The position numbers and the translations under genes are program-made. 64,000 bases of DNA from Plantibacter auratus (GTDB taxonomy: Bacteria > Actinomycetota > Actinomycetes > Actinomycetales > Microbacteriaceae), in assembly GCF_050587365.1 (NCBI RefSeq), contig NZ_JBOBFV010000002.1:868001-932000 (forward strand), in the 5' to 3' direction. Positions 24,464-31,684 of the stretch are shown piece by piece; within the stretch, counting starts at the first letter, position 1, and every line of letters starts with the position of its first letter. A model generated the notes under the pieces. It saw only the letters and a list, made by a program, of their open reading frames with translations. It had not been told where the DNA came from and searched no databases.

Positions 24464-24667
24464 ATGTCCACCCAGAAGGCAATGACCATTCGCTTGTCCG
24501 CCGAACAGGCAGACCAACTCGAGACCGTGGCGAGTGTCGAGAATCAGCCCGTCTCCGACGTGATCCGCGCTGCGATCGCCAGCCACATCGAATCCGTGAG
24601 CAGAGACGAGAAGTTCCAGGAAGGCCTGCGCGAACGCATAGAGCGGGCACGCGGCCTGCTGCGCTAG
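24464..24667 (+). CDS. Ribbon-helix-helix (CopG/Arc-type) regulator
   Basis: A 67-residue protein: TIRLSAEQADQLETVASVENQPVSDVIRAAIASHIES is a typical RHH fold (beta strand with alternating residues, then two helices), with a basic tail ERIERARGLLR. CAGAAT followed by six bases precedes the ATG at 24464, a near-match to the leaderless layout seen elsewhere. It is divergent from the Ub-like operon, so it probably represses the operon and itself. An antitoxin role is possible, but no toxin lies next to it. Confidence 0.8.
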   Translation: MSTQKAMTIRLSAEQADQLETVASVENQPVSDVIRAAIASHIESVSRDEKFQEGLRERIERARGLLR

Positions 24668-24854
24668 AAAAAAGCTGTTCGTCGCACGGCTCGATGGTGT
24701 CCGGGGCACTCAAGCCCGAGCAAGAACAGACCAGCCTCATTGCCCTTCGAGTCTCTATGGGCCCGCTCCAAGGACGCTTTTACACAGCCGTGGAGCGCAC
24801 AATGAAACGACTCGAGCGCTCGACGGCAGGGACACTCATCGCGTCCATGTCGGC

Positions 24855-25403
24855 GCCCTCGAAGCCCAGGGAGTGATGACCGTCACCGGCGAGCTCGGGG
24901 TCGCCACCACGGAGGAGATCACGGCGATGATCTCGGACTGGGACGTCGTCGTCTTCACCGCGGGCTCGAACGCCGGAGCCCAGAGCACGACGGACGCCAT
25001 CGACGACGCGGCCCTCCGGCGCGTGTCGGACTCGGTCGCTGCGACGCCGGAGAAGCGCCTCATCCTGCTCTCCGTGATGCCGGAGGCCTGGCGCGAGCGG
25101 CAGCTGAGCGACGACGAGGAGCACTACTTCGCCGTCAAGAAACGCGCAGAGGTCGCCCTCACCCGTCAGCCGATCGACTGGGTCATCCTCCGCCCGTCCC
25201 TGCTGACCGACGACCCGGGCCGGGGGACGGTCGCCCTCGGGCCCGCCGAGCTCCACGACGAGATCACACGCGAAGACGTGGCCGCGGTCCTCGAGGCACT
25301 CGTCCTCGAGCCGACCGTCAACCGGCGGATCCTCGAAGTGAATACCGGGCCGACCGCCATCACCGAGGCGGTCGGCCGCATCGCACGTTCCTACCAGGCA
25401 TAG
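24855..25403 (+). pseudogene. 5'-truncated second copy of the NmrA-like reductase
   Basis: From GCCCTCGAAGCC this matches the gene at 17761-18486 from about codon 61 to near its end. The encoded part runs from GVMTVTGELGVATTEEI through WVILRPSLLTDDP to TEAVGRIARSYQA. The Rossmann glycine motif that binds NAD(P) is missing, and the upstream sequence is unrelated. The frame stays open, with mostly silent differences from the intact copy, so selection acted until recently or the copy came from a related strain. Its stop overlaps the aldo/keto reductase stop. The 200 bases before it (24668-24854) show no gene I can support. Confidence 0.8.
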
Positions 25404-25415
25404 GCCTCCGGGGCC
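25391..25415. repeat. Right partner of the island-flanking 25-base repeat
   Basis: CTACCAGGCATAGGCCTCC and six more bases match 18541-18565 with two mismatches. Here it is the functional 3' end of the aldo/keto reductase gene, so this side retains the ancestral tail-to-tail arrangement. Confidence 0.7.
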
Positions 25416-26380
25416 TGGCCACCGGGACCGGGGAAGAGCTCGTCGAGGGCGGTGAGGTCGTCGGCGCTCAGCTCGATGTCGACTGCTGCGACGGCGGACT
25501 CCAGCTGCTCGATCGTCCGCGGTCCGATGATCGGGCCGGTCACGCCGGGCTGGTGCAGGAGCCACGCGAGACCGAGCGACGCCGAGGTCCAGCCACGCTC
25601 GGCCGCGAAGCGGTCGTAGGCGTCGAGTTGCTCCTGCTGCTTGGCACGGGCCTCGGTGATGCGGGACTCGCCCGACCGCGCGCGCTTGTCGGAGGAACCA
25701 CCGCTCAGCAGACCACCGGACAGCGGCGACCACGGCAGGATGCCGAGCCCGTAGTGCTGCGCGGCGGGGATGACCTCGAGTTCGATCGAGCGCTGCGCGA
25801 GGTTGTAGAGCGACTGCTCGCTGACGAGACCGAGGAAGTGTCGCTGAGATGCGACCTCGTTCGCCTGCGCGATGTTCCACGCCGCGAAGTTCGAGCTGCC
25901 CGTGTAGACGACCTCGCCGCGCGCGACGAGCACCTCCATGGCCTGCCACAGCTCCTGCCAGGAGATGTGACGGTCGATGTGGTGGAACTGGTACAGGTCG
26001 ATCCGGTCCGTCTGCAGTCGCTCGAGCGACGCGGTCGCCTCGCGACGCACCTGCCAGGCCGACGCACCACGCGCGTTCACGACATCCGAGCCGTCGTCGT
26101 TCGGGGCCACCATGGGCGAGTGGACCTTCGTCGCCAGGACGATGTCGTCACGGACGCCGGGGCGGGCTGCGAACCACCGGCCGATGATCTCCTCCGTCGC
26201 GCCACGACCGGCGCTGCCGCCATACGCGTTCGCCGTGTCGAAGAAGTTGACGCCGAGGTCGAACGCCCGGTCCATGATCGCGAACGAGTCCTCCTCGCTG
26301 GTCCGGTCGCCGAAGTTCATCGTGCCGAGCACGATCCGGGAGACCGTCGTCCCCGTGCGGCCGAGGTGCGTGTACTTCAT
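25391..26380 (-). CDS. Aldo/keto reductase
   Basis: A 329-residue TIM-barrel NADPH-dependent reductase. The catalytic tetrad is visible: Asp and Tyr in FFDTANAYGGSAGRGATE, Lys in VLATKVHSP, and His in YQFHHIDRHISW. The cofactor region GLAWLLHQPGVTGPIIGPRTIEQLE is typical of the YhdN/AKR11-12 group. It reduces aldehydes or ketones. GAAGGG precedes the ATG at 26380. Its 3' end is the right junction of the island. The substrate is unknown. Confidence 0.92.
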   Translation of the reverse strand: MKYTHLGRTGTTVSRIVLGTMNFGDRTSEEDSFAIMDRAFDLGVNFFDTANAYGGSAGRGATEEIIGRWFAARPGVRDDIVLATKVHSPMVAPNDDGSDVVNARGASAWQVRREATASLERLQTDRIDLYQFHHIDRHISWQELWQAMEVLVARGEVVYTGSSNFAAWNIAQANEVASQRHFLGLVSEQSLYNLAQRSIELEVIPAAQHYGLGILPWSPLSGGLLSGGSSDKRARSGESRITEARAKQQEQLDAYDRFAAERGWTSASLGLAWLLHQPGVTGPIIGPRTIEQLESAVAAVDIELSADDLTALDELFPGPGGQAPEAYAW

Positions 26381-26548
26381 CGTGGAGCCCTTCTCATCGT
26401 CGAACCGGGCCGCGATCCCGCGGCGCGTCGAGTGTGTCACGGAAGCCGCCCTCCACACCCCCGGCTCGACAGGGCGGCCTCGACCGGCTACAGCGCTTCC
26501 CGGCAACTGGCGGGTGCTGGCGTCCGCCCGAGGCGATACCGTGGCCTG

Positions 26549-27211
26549 ATGCTCAGCCTCACCGACGTCTGGCCACTGTTCGGCCTGGAGATCCGCACGC
26601 CGAGACTCGTCCTGCGCCTCGTGCGCGATGAGGACCTCCCCGGACTGATCGAGGCCGCCCTCGCCGGCGTCCACGACCCCGCCGTCATGCCGTTCTCCAC
26701 ACCATGGACCGACCAGCCACGCGAACAACTCATCCGCGAGACGGCTCGGTTCCTCTGGACGCAGCGCGCAAGGGTGACTCCTTCCTCCTGGACGCTCAAT
26801 CTCGCGATCCTCCTGGACGGGACGCCGATCGGTCTGCAGGACGTCGGCGCCCGCGACTTCGCCGTCACGCGGACGGTCGGGAGCGGTTCCTGGTTGACGC
26901 AGGCACAGCAGGGTAAGGGGCTCGGCATCGAGATGCGGGCCGGCATGCTCCAGTTCGCCTTCGACCACCTCGCCGCGGAGGTCGCCGTGTCGGACGCCGC
27001 CGTCTGGAACGGCGCATCGCTCGGCGTCTCGCGTCGACTCGGCTATCGGGACAACGGTCTGCAACGCTTCATCGGCCGACCGGGCGAACTCGTCGAGTCG
27101 CAGGGCCTCCGGCTGCACCGCGACGAGTTCATTCGGCCCGACTGGGCGGCCGAGGTCACCGGCCTCGACGCGGCACGGTCGGCACTCCTCGGTGAACCGT
27201 CAGCAGACTAG
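26549..27211 (+). CDS. GNAT acetyltransferase, RimJ/RimL type
   Basis: A 220-residue acetyltransferase. LRTPRLVLR-type opening (EIRTPRLVLRLVRDEDLPGLIEAA) and the acetyl-CoA loop TQAQQGKGLGIEMRAGMLQFAFDHLAAEVA followed by NGASLGVSRRLGYRDNG fit the RimJ/RimL group that acetylates protein N-termini or small amines. TACCGT (26537-26542) plus six bases precedes the ATG at 26549, a leaderless start. It is the last gene before the convergent histidine kinase. Confidence 0.87.
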   Translation: MLSLTDVWPLFGLEIRTPRLVLRLVRDEDLPGLIEAALAGVHDPAVMPFSTPWTDQPREQLIRETARFLWTQRARVTPSSWTLNLAILLDGTPIGLQDVGARDFAVTRTVGSGSWLTQAQQGKGLGIEMRAGMLQFAFDHLAAEVAVSDAAVWNGASLGVSRRLGYRDNGLQRFIGRPGELVESQGLRLHRDEFIRPDWAAEVTGLDAARSALLGEPSAD

Positions 27212-27230
27212 GGCTGGCCGAGCGTTCGCG

Positions 27231-28964
27231 TCATCGTGACGGTGTGCGGACAGGCTCCGATGGCAGGACGAGGGTCGCGACGGTCCCACCGGGGACGTGT
27301 GCGACCGCGGGCGTGCTCCGCAGGGTCACGGAGCCGCCATGGGCCTCGGCGATCGCCCGCGCTGCCGGCAGGCCGAGTCCCACGCCCTGCACCGCCTGGT
27401 CCCGCGCATATTCGGCCCGGTAGAACTTGTCGAAGGCCTGACGGAGTTCGTCGGCGCTCATCCCGACGCCCGTGTCGCTGACGGTCACCTCGGCGTGCCC
27501 GGCACCCGGATCGACGACCACGTCGACCGTCCCATCGGCCGGCGTGAACTTCACGGCGTTGGCGACGAGCTCGGTGATCGCACGGTGGACCTGCTCGGGG
27601 TCCGCAGAGACGACCGCCGCCGCATCGGCGTGCAGTCGGACGACCGGACCGGAGACTCCCGCGGTCGCCGTCTCGATCGCACGCGCGGCGACGTCAGTGA
27701 GGTCGATACGGCTCGGCTCGATCTGGACCGTGGAGTCCGACGCGGCCAGCAGCTCCTGCACGCGCTGCTCGAGCGCGACCGCGTTGCGCTGGACCACCCG
27801 CAGGGCCGGAAGGAGTCCGGGGGCGTCGACCTCGGCGTCGTCCATGATCAGTTCGAGGTAACCGTGGATGGAGGTGAGCGGTGTCCGCAGCTCGTGCGAC
27901 ACCGTCGTGAGGAACGCCTCACGGACGTTGATCGCGTTCGCGAGTTCGGTGACGTCGTGCGCGACGATGACCGTCCCCAGGTGCGTGTCGCCGTTCCGGA
28001 CCACCCGGGTGGAACTCGCCAGGATCGCCCGCTGGCGGCCGGCCTCCCCCACCCACTCCAAGTGGTTCGACAGCAGCTCGCCGCGGAGCGCCCTCGGGAT
28101 GATCTGCTCGTCGAACGGGATGGGCGTCCGCCGGTCGGCCTGGAGCACGTGCGGACCGGCGTAGGGCGGGGTGTCGAGCCGGAACCCGACGGCGCTGACC
28201 ATGTCGACGGCGTGCGCGTTGGCCAGACGCAGGGTGCCGTCGGCGGTGTAGAAGGCGACGCCGGCGTCGACCGTCTCGAGGATCGACTCGGCGAGCGCCT
28301 CAGCATCGAGGGCCCTCGCGAGCGAGACTTCGAGCTCCGCCGCCTGCTCCCGGATCGCCCGCTGGCCCCGTCGCAGTTGGCGGGCGCCGATGTTGACCGC
28401 AACGGCGATGCCGATCGTGAGCAACGGCAGCAGGGCCACGTTCAGCCAGTCCACGGCGCTGGTCGGCGTGCGCGCACGGAGCAGGTAGGGGGCACTGCTG
28501 ATGAACAGGGTCCCCACGACAGCCAGGATGATCATCCGCGGGGTGAAGCCGAACGCCAGCCAGAGGACGGGGAAGATGCAGAGCAGGCTCGCCCCCGGGG
28601 CCACGCTGATGAGCTCCATGCGGACGCAGGCGACGGCCAGCAGGTCGAGGACGGCGATCGCGGCCATGGCGGACGTCGGCCAGCGCTCCCACGGGAGGAC
28701 CGCGGCGAGGACGGTGCTGACCACCGCGATCGCCGTGCCCCCGAGCACGGCGAGGGTGAAGAACCGCTCCGGCAGGACGACCGCCACGAGGATCGCGACG
28801 ATCGCGAAGGCGATCGCGAACGGCAACTGGGCGCGAGCGAAGACCCGGAGGCGGCCGTGTCGCGAGGCTTCGGGTTCCAACAGCGGCACGATCGCCCACT
28901 CTCTCCAGCGCTGGCCGAGGGGTCGTCGGCCGGATTCCACGTCGATCAGCTGATCGATCGTCAA
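27231..28964 (-). CDS. Membrane sensor histidine kinase (orphan)
   Basis: A 577-residue kinase. Residues 45-195 form about six membrane helices. A coiled stretch and a PAS-like domain (about 225-340, ETVDAGVAFYTADGTLRLAN) follow. The HisKA domain has the phosphoacceptor His357 (SHELRTPLTSIHGYL), and the ATPase domain has ELVANAVKFTPA (N box), SDTGVGMS (G1) and VQGVGLGLPAARAIAEAHGG (G2). No response regulator is adjacent. The start is unsure: the TTG at 28964 has no clear ribosome site, and a GTG at 28940 is possible. Confidence 0.85.
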   Translation of the reverse strand: MTIDQLIDVESGRRPLGQRWREWAIVPLLEPEASRHGRLRVFARAQLPFAIAFAIVAILVAVVLPERFFTLAVLGGTAIAVVSTVLAAVLPWERWPTSAMAAIAVLDLLAVACVRMELISVAPGASLLCIFPVLWLAFGFTPRMIILAVVGTLFISSAPYLLRARTPTSAVDWLNVALLPLLTIGIAVAVNIGARQLRRGQRAIREQAAELEVSLARALDAEALAESILETVDAGVAFYTADGTLRLANAHAVDMVSAVGFRLDTPPYAGPHVLQADRRTPIPFDEQIIPRALRGELLSNHLEWVGEAGRQRAILASSTRVVRNGDTHLGTVIVAHDVTELANAINVREAFLTTVSHELRTPLTSIHGYLELIMDDAEVDAPGLLPALRVVQRNAVALEQRVQELLAASDSTVQIEPSRIDLTDVAARAIETATAGVSGPVVRLHADAAAVVSADPEQVHRAITELVANAVKFTPADGTVDVVVDPGAGHAEVTVSDTGVGMSADELRQAFDKFYRAEYARDQAVQGVGLGLPAARAIAEAHGGSVTLRSTPAVAHVPGGTVATLVLPSEPVRTPSR

Positions 28965-29057
28965 TCTAGCCGATCAGCGCGCGATCGTCCGTCGGCGAGC
29001 TGCTTGAGAGCGCAGCGAGCGGCGATTCGCGTTAATCGGACGATCGAGCGGCGGAGA

Positions 29058-30035
29058 TCAAGCCCTCGCGAGCCGTGGATCGGCGTTCGGCGCAGGCTCC
29101 GGTGCGGACGGCCGGCGGTCCAGATGGATCCCGGCGATCATGCATCGGACGGAACCCCCGGCGAGTTCGATCGTCGGGACGTCCAGCGGCAGGATCCGGC
29201 AGCTGCGCTCGATGACCGCCAACTGGTCCGACCGCAGGCTCTGGACGGCGCGACTCGAGATCGCGAGGAGGCGTTCCCCCGTCGCCGACCGCAACTCGAT
29301 CGCGTTGCCGGCGAAGTCGCAGACCTGCTCGTAACTGAGGTCCACGATGTCGCGTCCATGCGCGGTCAGGCGCTCCACCACCTGCTCGCTGCGCACCGGT
29401 GAGGCGATGAGGTCGAGGCCGACGAGGGCGAACTCGGTCGCCACGCCCATCATGACGTTCGTGTGGTAGATCGGGACCCCGTGCGGGTCGACCGCGTCGA
29501 AGACGAGCGGCTCGTAACCGAAGTTGGTGCAGAACCGCTCGAGGGCGATCGGGTCGGCGCGGTGGGATCGTGCGACGAACGCCACCCGGGCCGCGTGGTC
29601 GAGCACCATCGCACCGGTGCCCTCGAGGAACACGTCGTCGAGCTCCAGCCCCGAGTAGTCGATGACGTCCTGCACGCGGTACTCGCGCTTCAGCATCTCG
29701 ACGATGTCCCACCGGCGCTCGCGTCGGCGGTTCACCGCGTACATCGGATAGACCGCCAGGTGCCCGCCCGCATGGGTGGACAGCCAGTTGTTGGGGAAGA
29801 CGCTGTCGGGGCGGTCCGGGTCCTCGTCGTCGAACAGGTGGACGCGGACGCCCGCCGCATCGAGCGCCTGTGCCACGGCGGTGACCTCGTCGAACGCCGC
29901 GTGAGCCACCCCGGTCACGGACGCCGACGGGACGCCGTCCGCCACCTGGAACACGTTGTCGGCCGCGGTCAGCGGGTTCGGCGTGAACCGGTGCGGCCGG
30001 ATGAGCACCACTGCCGACGGCGCCTGGACGGACAT
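29058..30035 (-). CDS. ctlX: Amidinotransferase-fold hydrolase, CtlX type (citrulline use)
   Basis: A 325-residue protein of the arginine deiminase/amidinotransferase superfamily. DSVFPNNWLSTH, the His in IYHTNVMMGV and the Cys in GGSVRCMIAGIH correspond to the catalytic Asp/His/Cys set. CtlX-type enzymes are thought to hydrolyse citrulline to ornithine. It starts seven bases after the ornithine cyclodeaminase gene, so they form an operon for citrulline to ornithine to proline. Dimethylarginine hydrolysis is an alternative. Confidence 0.82.
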   Translation of the reverse strand: MSVQAPSAVVLIRPHRFTPNPLTAADNVFQVADGVPSASVTGVAHAAFDEVTAVAQALDAAGVRVHLFDDEDPDRPDSVFPNNWLSTHAGGHLAVYPMYAVNRRRERRWDIVEMLKREYRVQDVIDYSGLELDDVFLEGTGAMVLDHAARVAFVARSHRADPIALERFCTNFGYEPLVFDAVDPHGVPIYHTNVMMGVATEFALVGLDLIASPVRSEQVVERLTAHGRDIVDLSYEQVCDFAGNAIELRSATGERLLAISSRAVQSLRSDQLAVIERSCRILPLDVPTIELAGGSVRCMIAGIHLDRRPSAPEPAPNADPRLARA

Positions 30036-30042
30036 GTCGGAC

Positions 30043-31071
30043 TCAGCCGACGGGAGAGAGCGCGCCGACGAGTCCGAAGAGGTCCTTCGGGTCGTCGGGG
30101 GCCGCGACGAGGTCGATCTCCTCGAAGTACTCGCTGCCGTCGACGGAGTCGCGGAGGAAGCGCAGCGCCGTGAAGTCCTCGATCGCGAAACCGACGGAGT
30201 CGAAGAGCGTGATCTGCTCCCGCGAGCTGCGGCCGGGGACGGCACCCGTGAGGACCTGCCAGAACTCGATCACCGGGAAGTCGGGAGCCATCTGCTGGAT
30301 CTCGCCCTCGATGCGGGTCTGCGGCGGGAATTCGACGAAGACGTCGGCGCGATCGAGGATCGACGCCTCGAGCTCCGTCTTGCCGGGGCAGTCGCCACCG
30401 ATGGCGTTCAGGTGCATGCCGGGCTCGACCAGGTCGTTCGTGAGCACGGTCGCGAGCGCCTTGTCGGCCGTGCAGGTCGTGACGACGTCCGCGCCCGCCA
30501 CGGCGTCAGCGGCACTCGTCCCGATGACGACCTCGAATCCGAGCGGCTCCAGGTTGCGCGCGAACTTGTCCATCGCGAGCGGGTCGACGTCCCAGATCCG
30601 GACGGTGTTGATCCCGAGGGCGGCCCGCATGCCGAGGGCCTGGAACTCGGCCTGGCTGCCCGCGCCGATGAGGGCGTGGACGCTCGAGTCGGGACGGGCG
30701 AGGTGCTTGGCGACCATGCCCGAGGTCGCGGCGGTCCGGAGGGCCGTGAGGAGCGTCATCTCAGCGAGGAAGGTGGGGTAGCCGTTGTGCACGTCGGCGA
30801 GGACACCGAAGGCCGTGACCGTCTGGTAGCCGCGTGCCGGGTTGGAGGGGTGGCCGTTCACGTACTTGAAGGCGTAGGTCTCGTGGTCGCTCGTCGGCAT
30901 GAGCTCGATGACGCCGAAGGGCGTGTGACTGGCGACACGCGGGCTCTTGTCGAACGAGGGCCAGCGGCGGAAGTCGGCCTCGAGGTAGCCGATCATGCCG
31001 GCGATGATGCGCTCAGGACCTCGGTCGGCCGTCCAGCGGACCATGTTGCGGACATCGACGAAACGCGTCAT
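30043..31071 (-). CDS. ocd: Ornithine cyclodeaminase
   Basis: A 342-residue enzyme that converts ornithine to proline and ammonia using NAD. VHALIGAGSQAEFQALGMRAALG is the dinucleotide site. YVNGHPSNPARGYQTVTAFGVLAD and the LTALRTAATSGMVAKHLARPDS region hold the substrate Lys/Arg residues, and LNAIGGDCPGKTELEASILDRAD is the typical Ocd segment. AAGGGA precedes the ATG at 31071. The first gene of the ocd-ctlX unit, it is divergent from an Lrp-type regulator. Confidence 0.9.
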   Translation of the reverse strand: MTRFVDVRNMVRWTADRGPERIIAGMIGYLEADFRRWPSFDKSPRVASHTPFGVIELMPTSDHETYAFKYVNGHPSNPARGYQTVTAFGVLADVHNGYPTFLAEMTLLTALRTAATSGMVAKHLARPDSSVHALIGAGSQAEFQALGMRAALGINTVRIWDVDPLAMDKFARNLEPLGFEVVIGTSAADAVAGADVVTTCTADKALATVLTNDLVEPGMHLNAIGGDCPGKTELEASILDRADVFVEFPPQTRIEGEIQQMAPDFPVIEFWQVLTGAVPGRSSREQITLFDSVGFAIEDFTALRFLRDSVDGSEYFEEIDLVAAPDDPKDLFGLVGALSPVG

Positions 31072-31184
31072 GACGTTCCCTTCCAGACGAGTTCGGGCTC
31101 GGAGCCGACCGGAGCAGACCACTCGCGGTTGCTTCGAGCCTAGGTTTCGACGATCTGCACTTTCTATTCCAGAGATGCGCGATT

Positions 31185-31234
31185 TGTGCACAGGTTATGC
31201 ACAATGTGAGTAACTGCGTTGTACATTGTGTGCA
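31185..31234. promoter_or_regulatory. Repeated palindromic half-sites upstream of the Lrp gene
   Basis: TGTGCACA (31185-31192) is a perfect palindrome. CACAATGT (31200-31207) and ACATTGTG (31223-31230) are a perfect eight-base inverted pair separated by 15 bases. The last overlaps TACATT (31222-31227), which precedes the ATG at 31234 by six bases. This suits Lrp autoregulation and control of ocd. Confidence 0.6.
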
Positions 31235-31665
31235 TGGCTGCGCTGGACGATCTGGACCGGAGGCTGTTGGCTGCGCTCCGAGCCGACGGCCGTGCGTCGG
31301 TCGCGAGCCTGGCCCGGTCGCTCGACGTCGCCCGGGCGACCGTGAACAGCCGTCTGGAGCGACTCATCTCCTCCGGCACGGTGGTCGGGTTCTCGGTCCG
31401 GGTGCGTGACGAACTCGACCCCGGCACCATTCGCGCGATCGCGTTCATCGAGGTCGAGGGTCGCACCACCGACCACGTCATCCGCCAGCTCCGCGGCTTC
31501 CCGGAGATCAGCGCACTCCACACCACGAACGGCGGGTGGGACCTGGTCGCGGAACTCCGCACCGAGACCCTCACCGACTTCGACCGCGTGCTCGGCGGCA
31601 TCCGGCGCATCGAGGGCGTCGTCAACAGCGAGACGAGCCTCCTGCTGAGTTCCGTCCTCCGCTGA
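31234..31665 (+). CDS. Lrp/AsnC-family transcriptional regulator
   Basis: A 143-residue regulator: N-terminal helix-turn-helix (LDDLDRRLLAALRADGRASVASLARSLDVARATVNSRLERL) and a RAM ligand-binding domain with the GGWDLVAELRT glycine turn. It is divergent from the ornithine cyclodeaminase/CtlX genes, so it most likely responds to arginine, ornithine or proline. TACATT with a six-base gap marks the leaderless ATG. A CGACCC/GGGTCG hairpin (31666-31681) separates it from the convergent Pnkp gene. Confidence 0.92.
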   Translation: MAALDDLDRRLLAALRADGRASVASLARSLDVARATVNSRLERLISSGTVVGFSVRVRDELDPGTIRAIAFIEVEGRTTDHVIRQLRGFPEISALHTTNGGWDLVAELRTETLTDFDRVLGGIRRIEGVVNSETSLLLSSVLR

Positions 31666-31684
31666 CGACCCGCCAGGGTCGACG

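Noticed and set aside
24244..24709. Minus-strand frames of 150-220 codons over the Ub-like gene start and the RHH gene
   Set aside because: They run antisense to or out of frame with better supported genes and have no domain. The Ub-like gene with AGGAG and the RHH gene explain the region.
24668..24854. A possible transposase or integrase remnant upstream of the truncated reductase
   Set aside because: I could not read any recognisable recombinase motif in the three frames. It is left as uncharacterised junction sequence.
18541..25415. Treating the 25-base repeats as attL/attR of an integrase element
   Set aside because: No integrase or excisionase gene lies between them, and the larger flanking duplication of the reductase gene is explained as well by homologous recombination.
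29032..29712. A 226-codon minus-strand frame overlapping the CtlX-type gene
   Set aside because: It is an Arg-rich shadow of the true frame, whose catalytic Cys/His motifs are intact.
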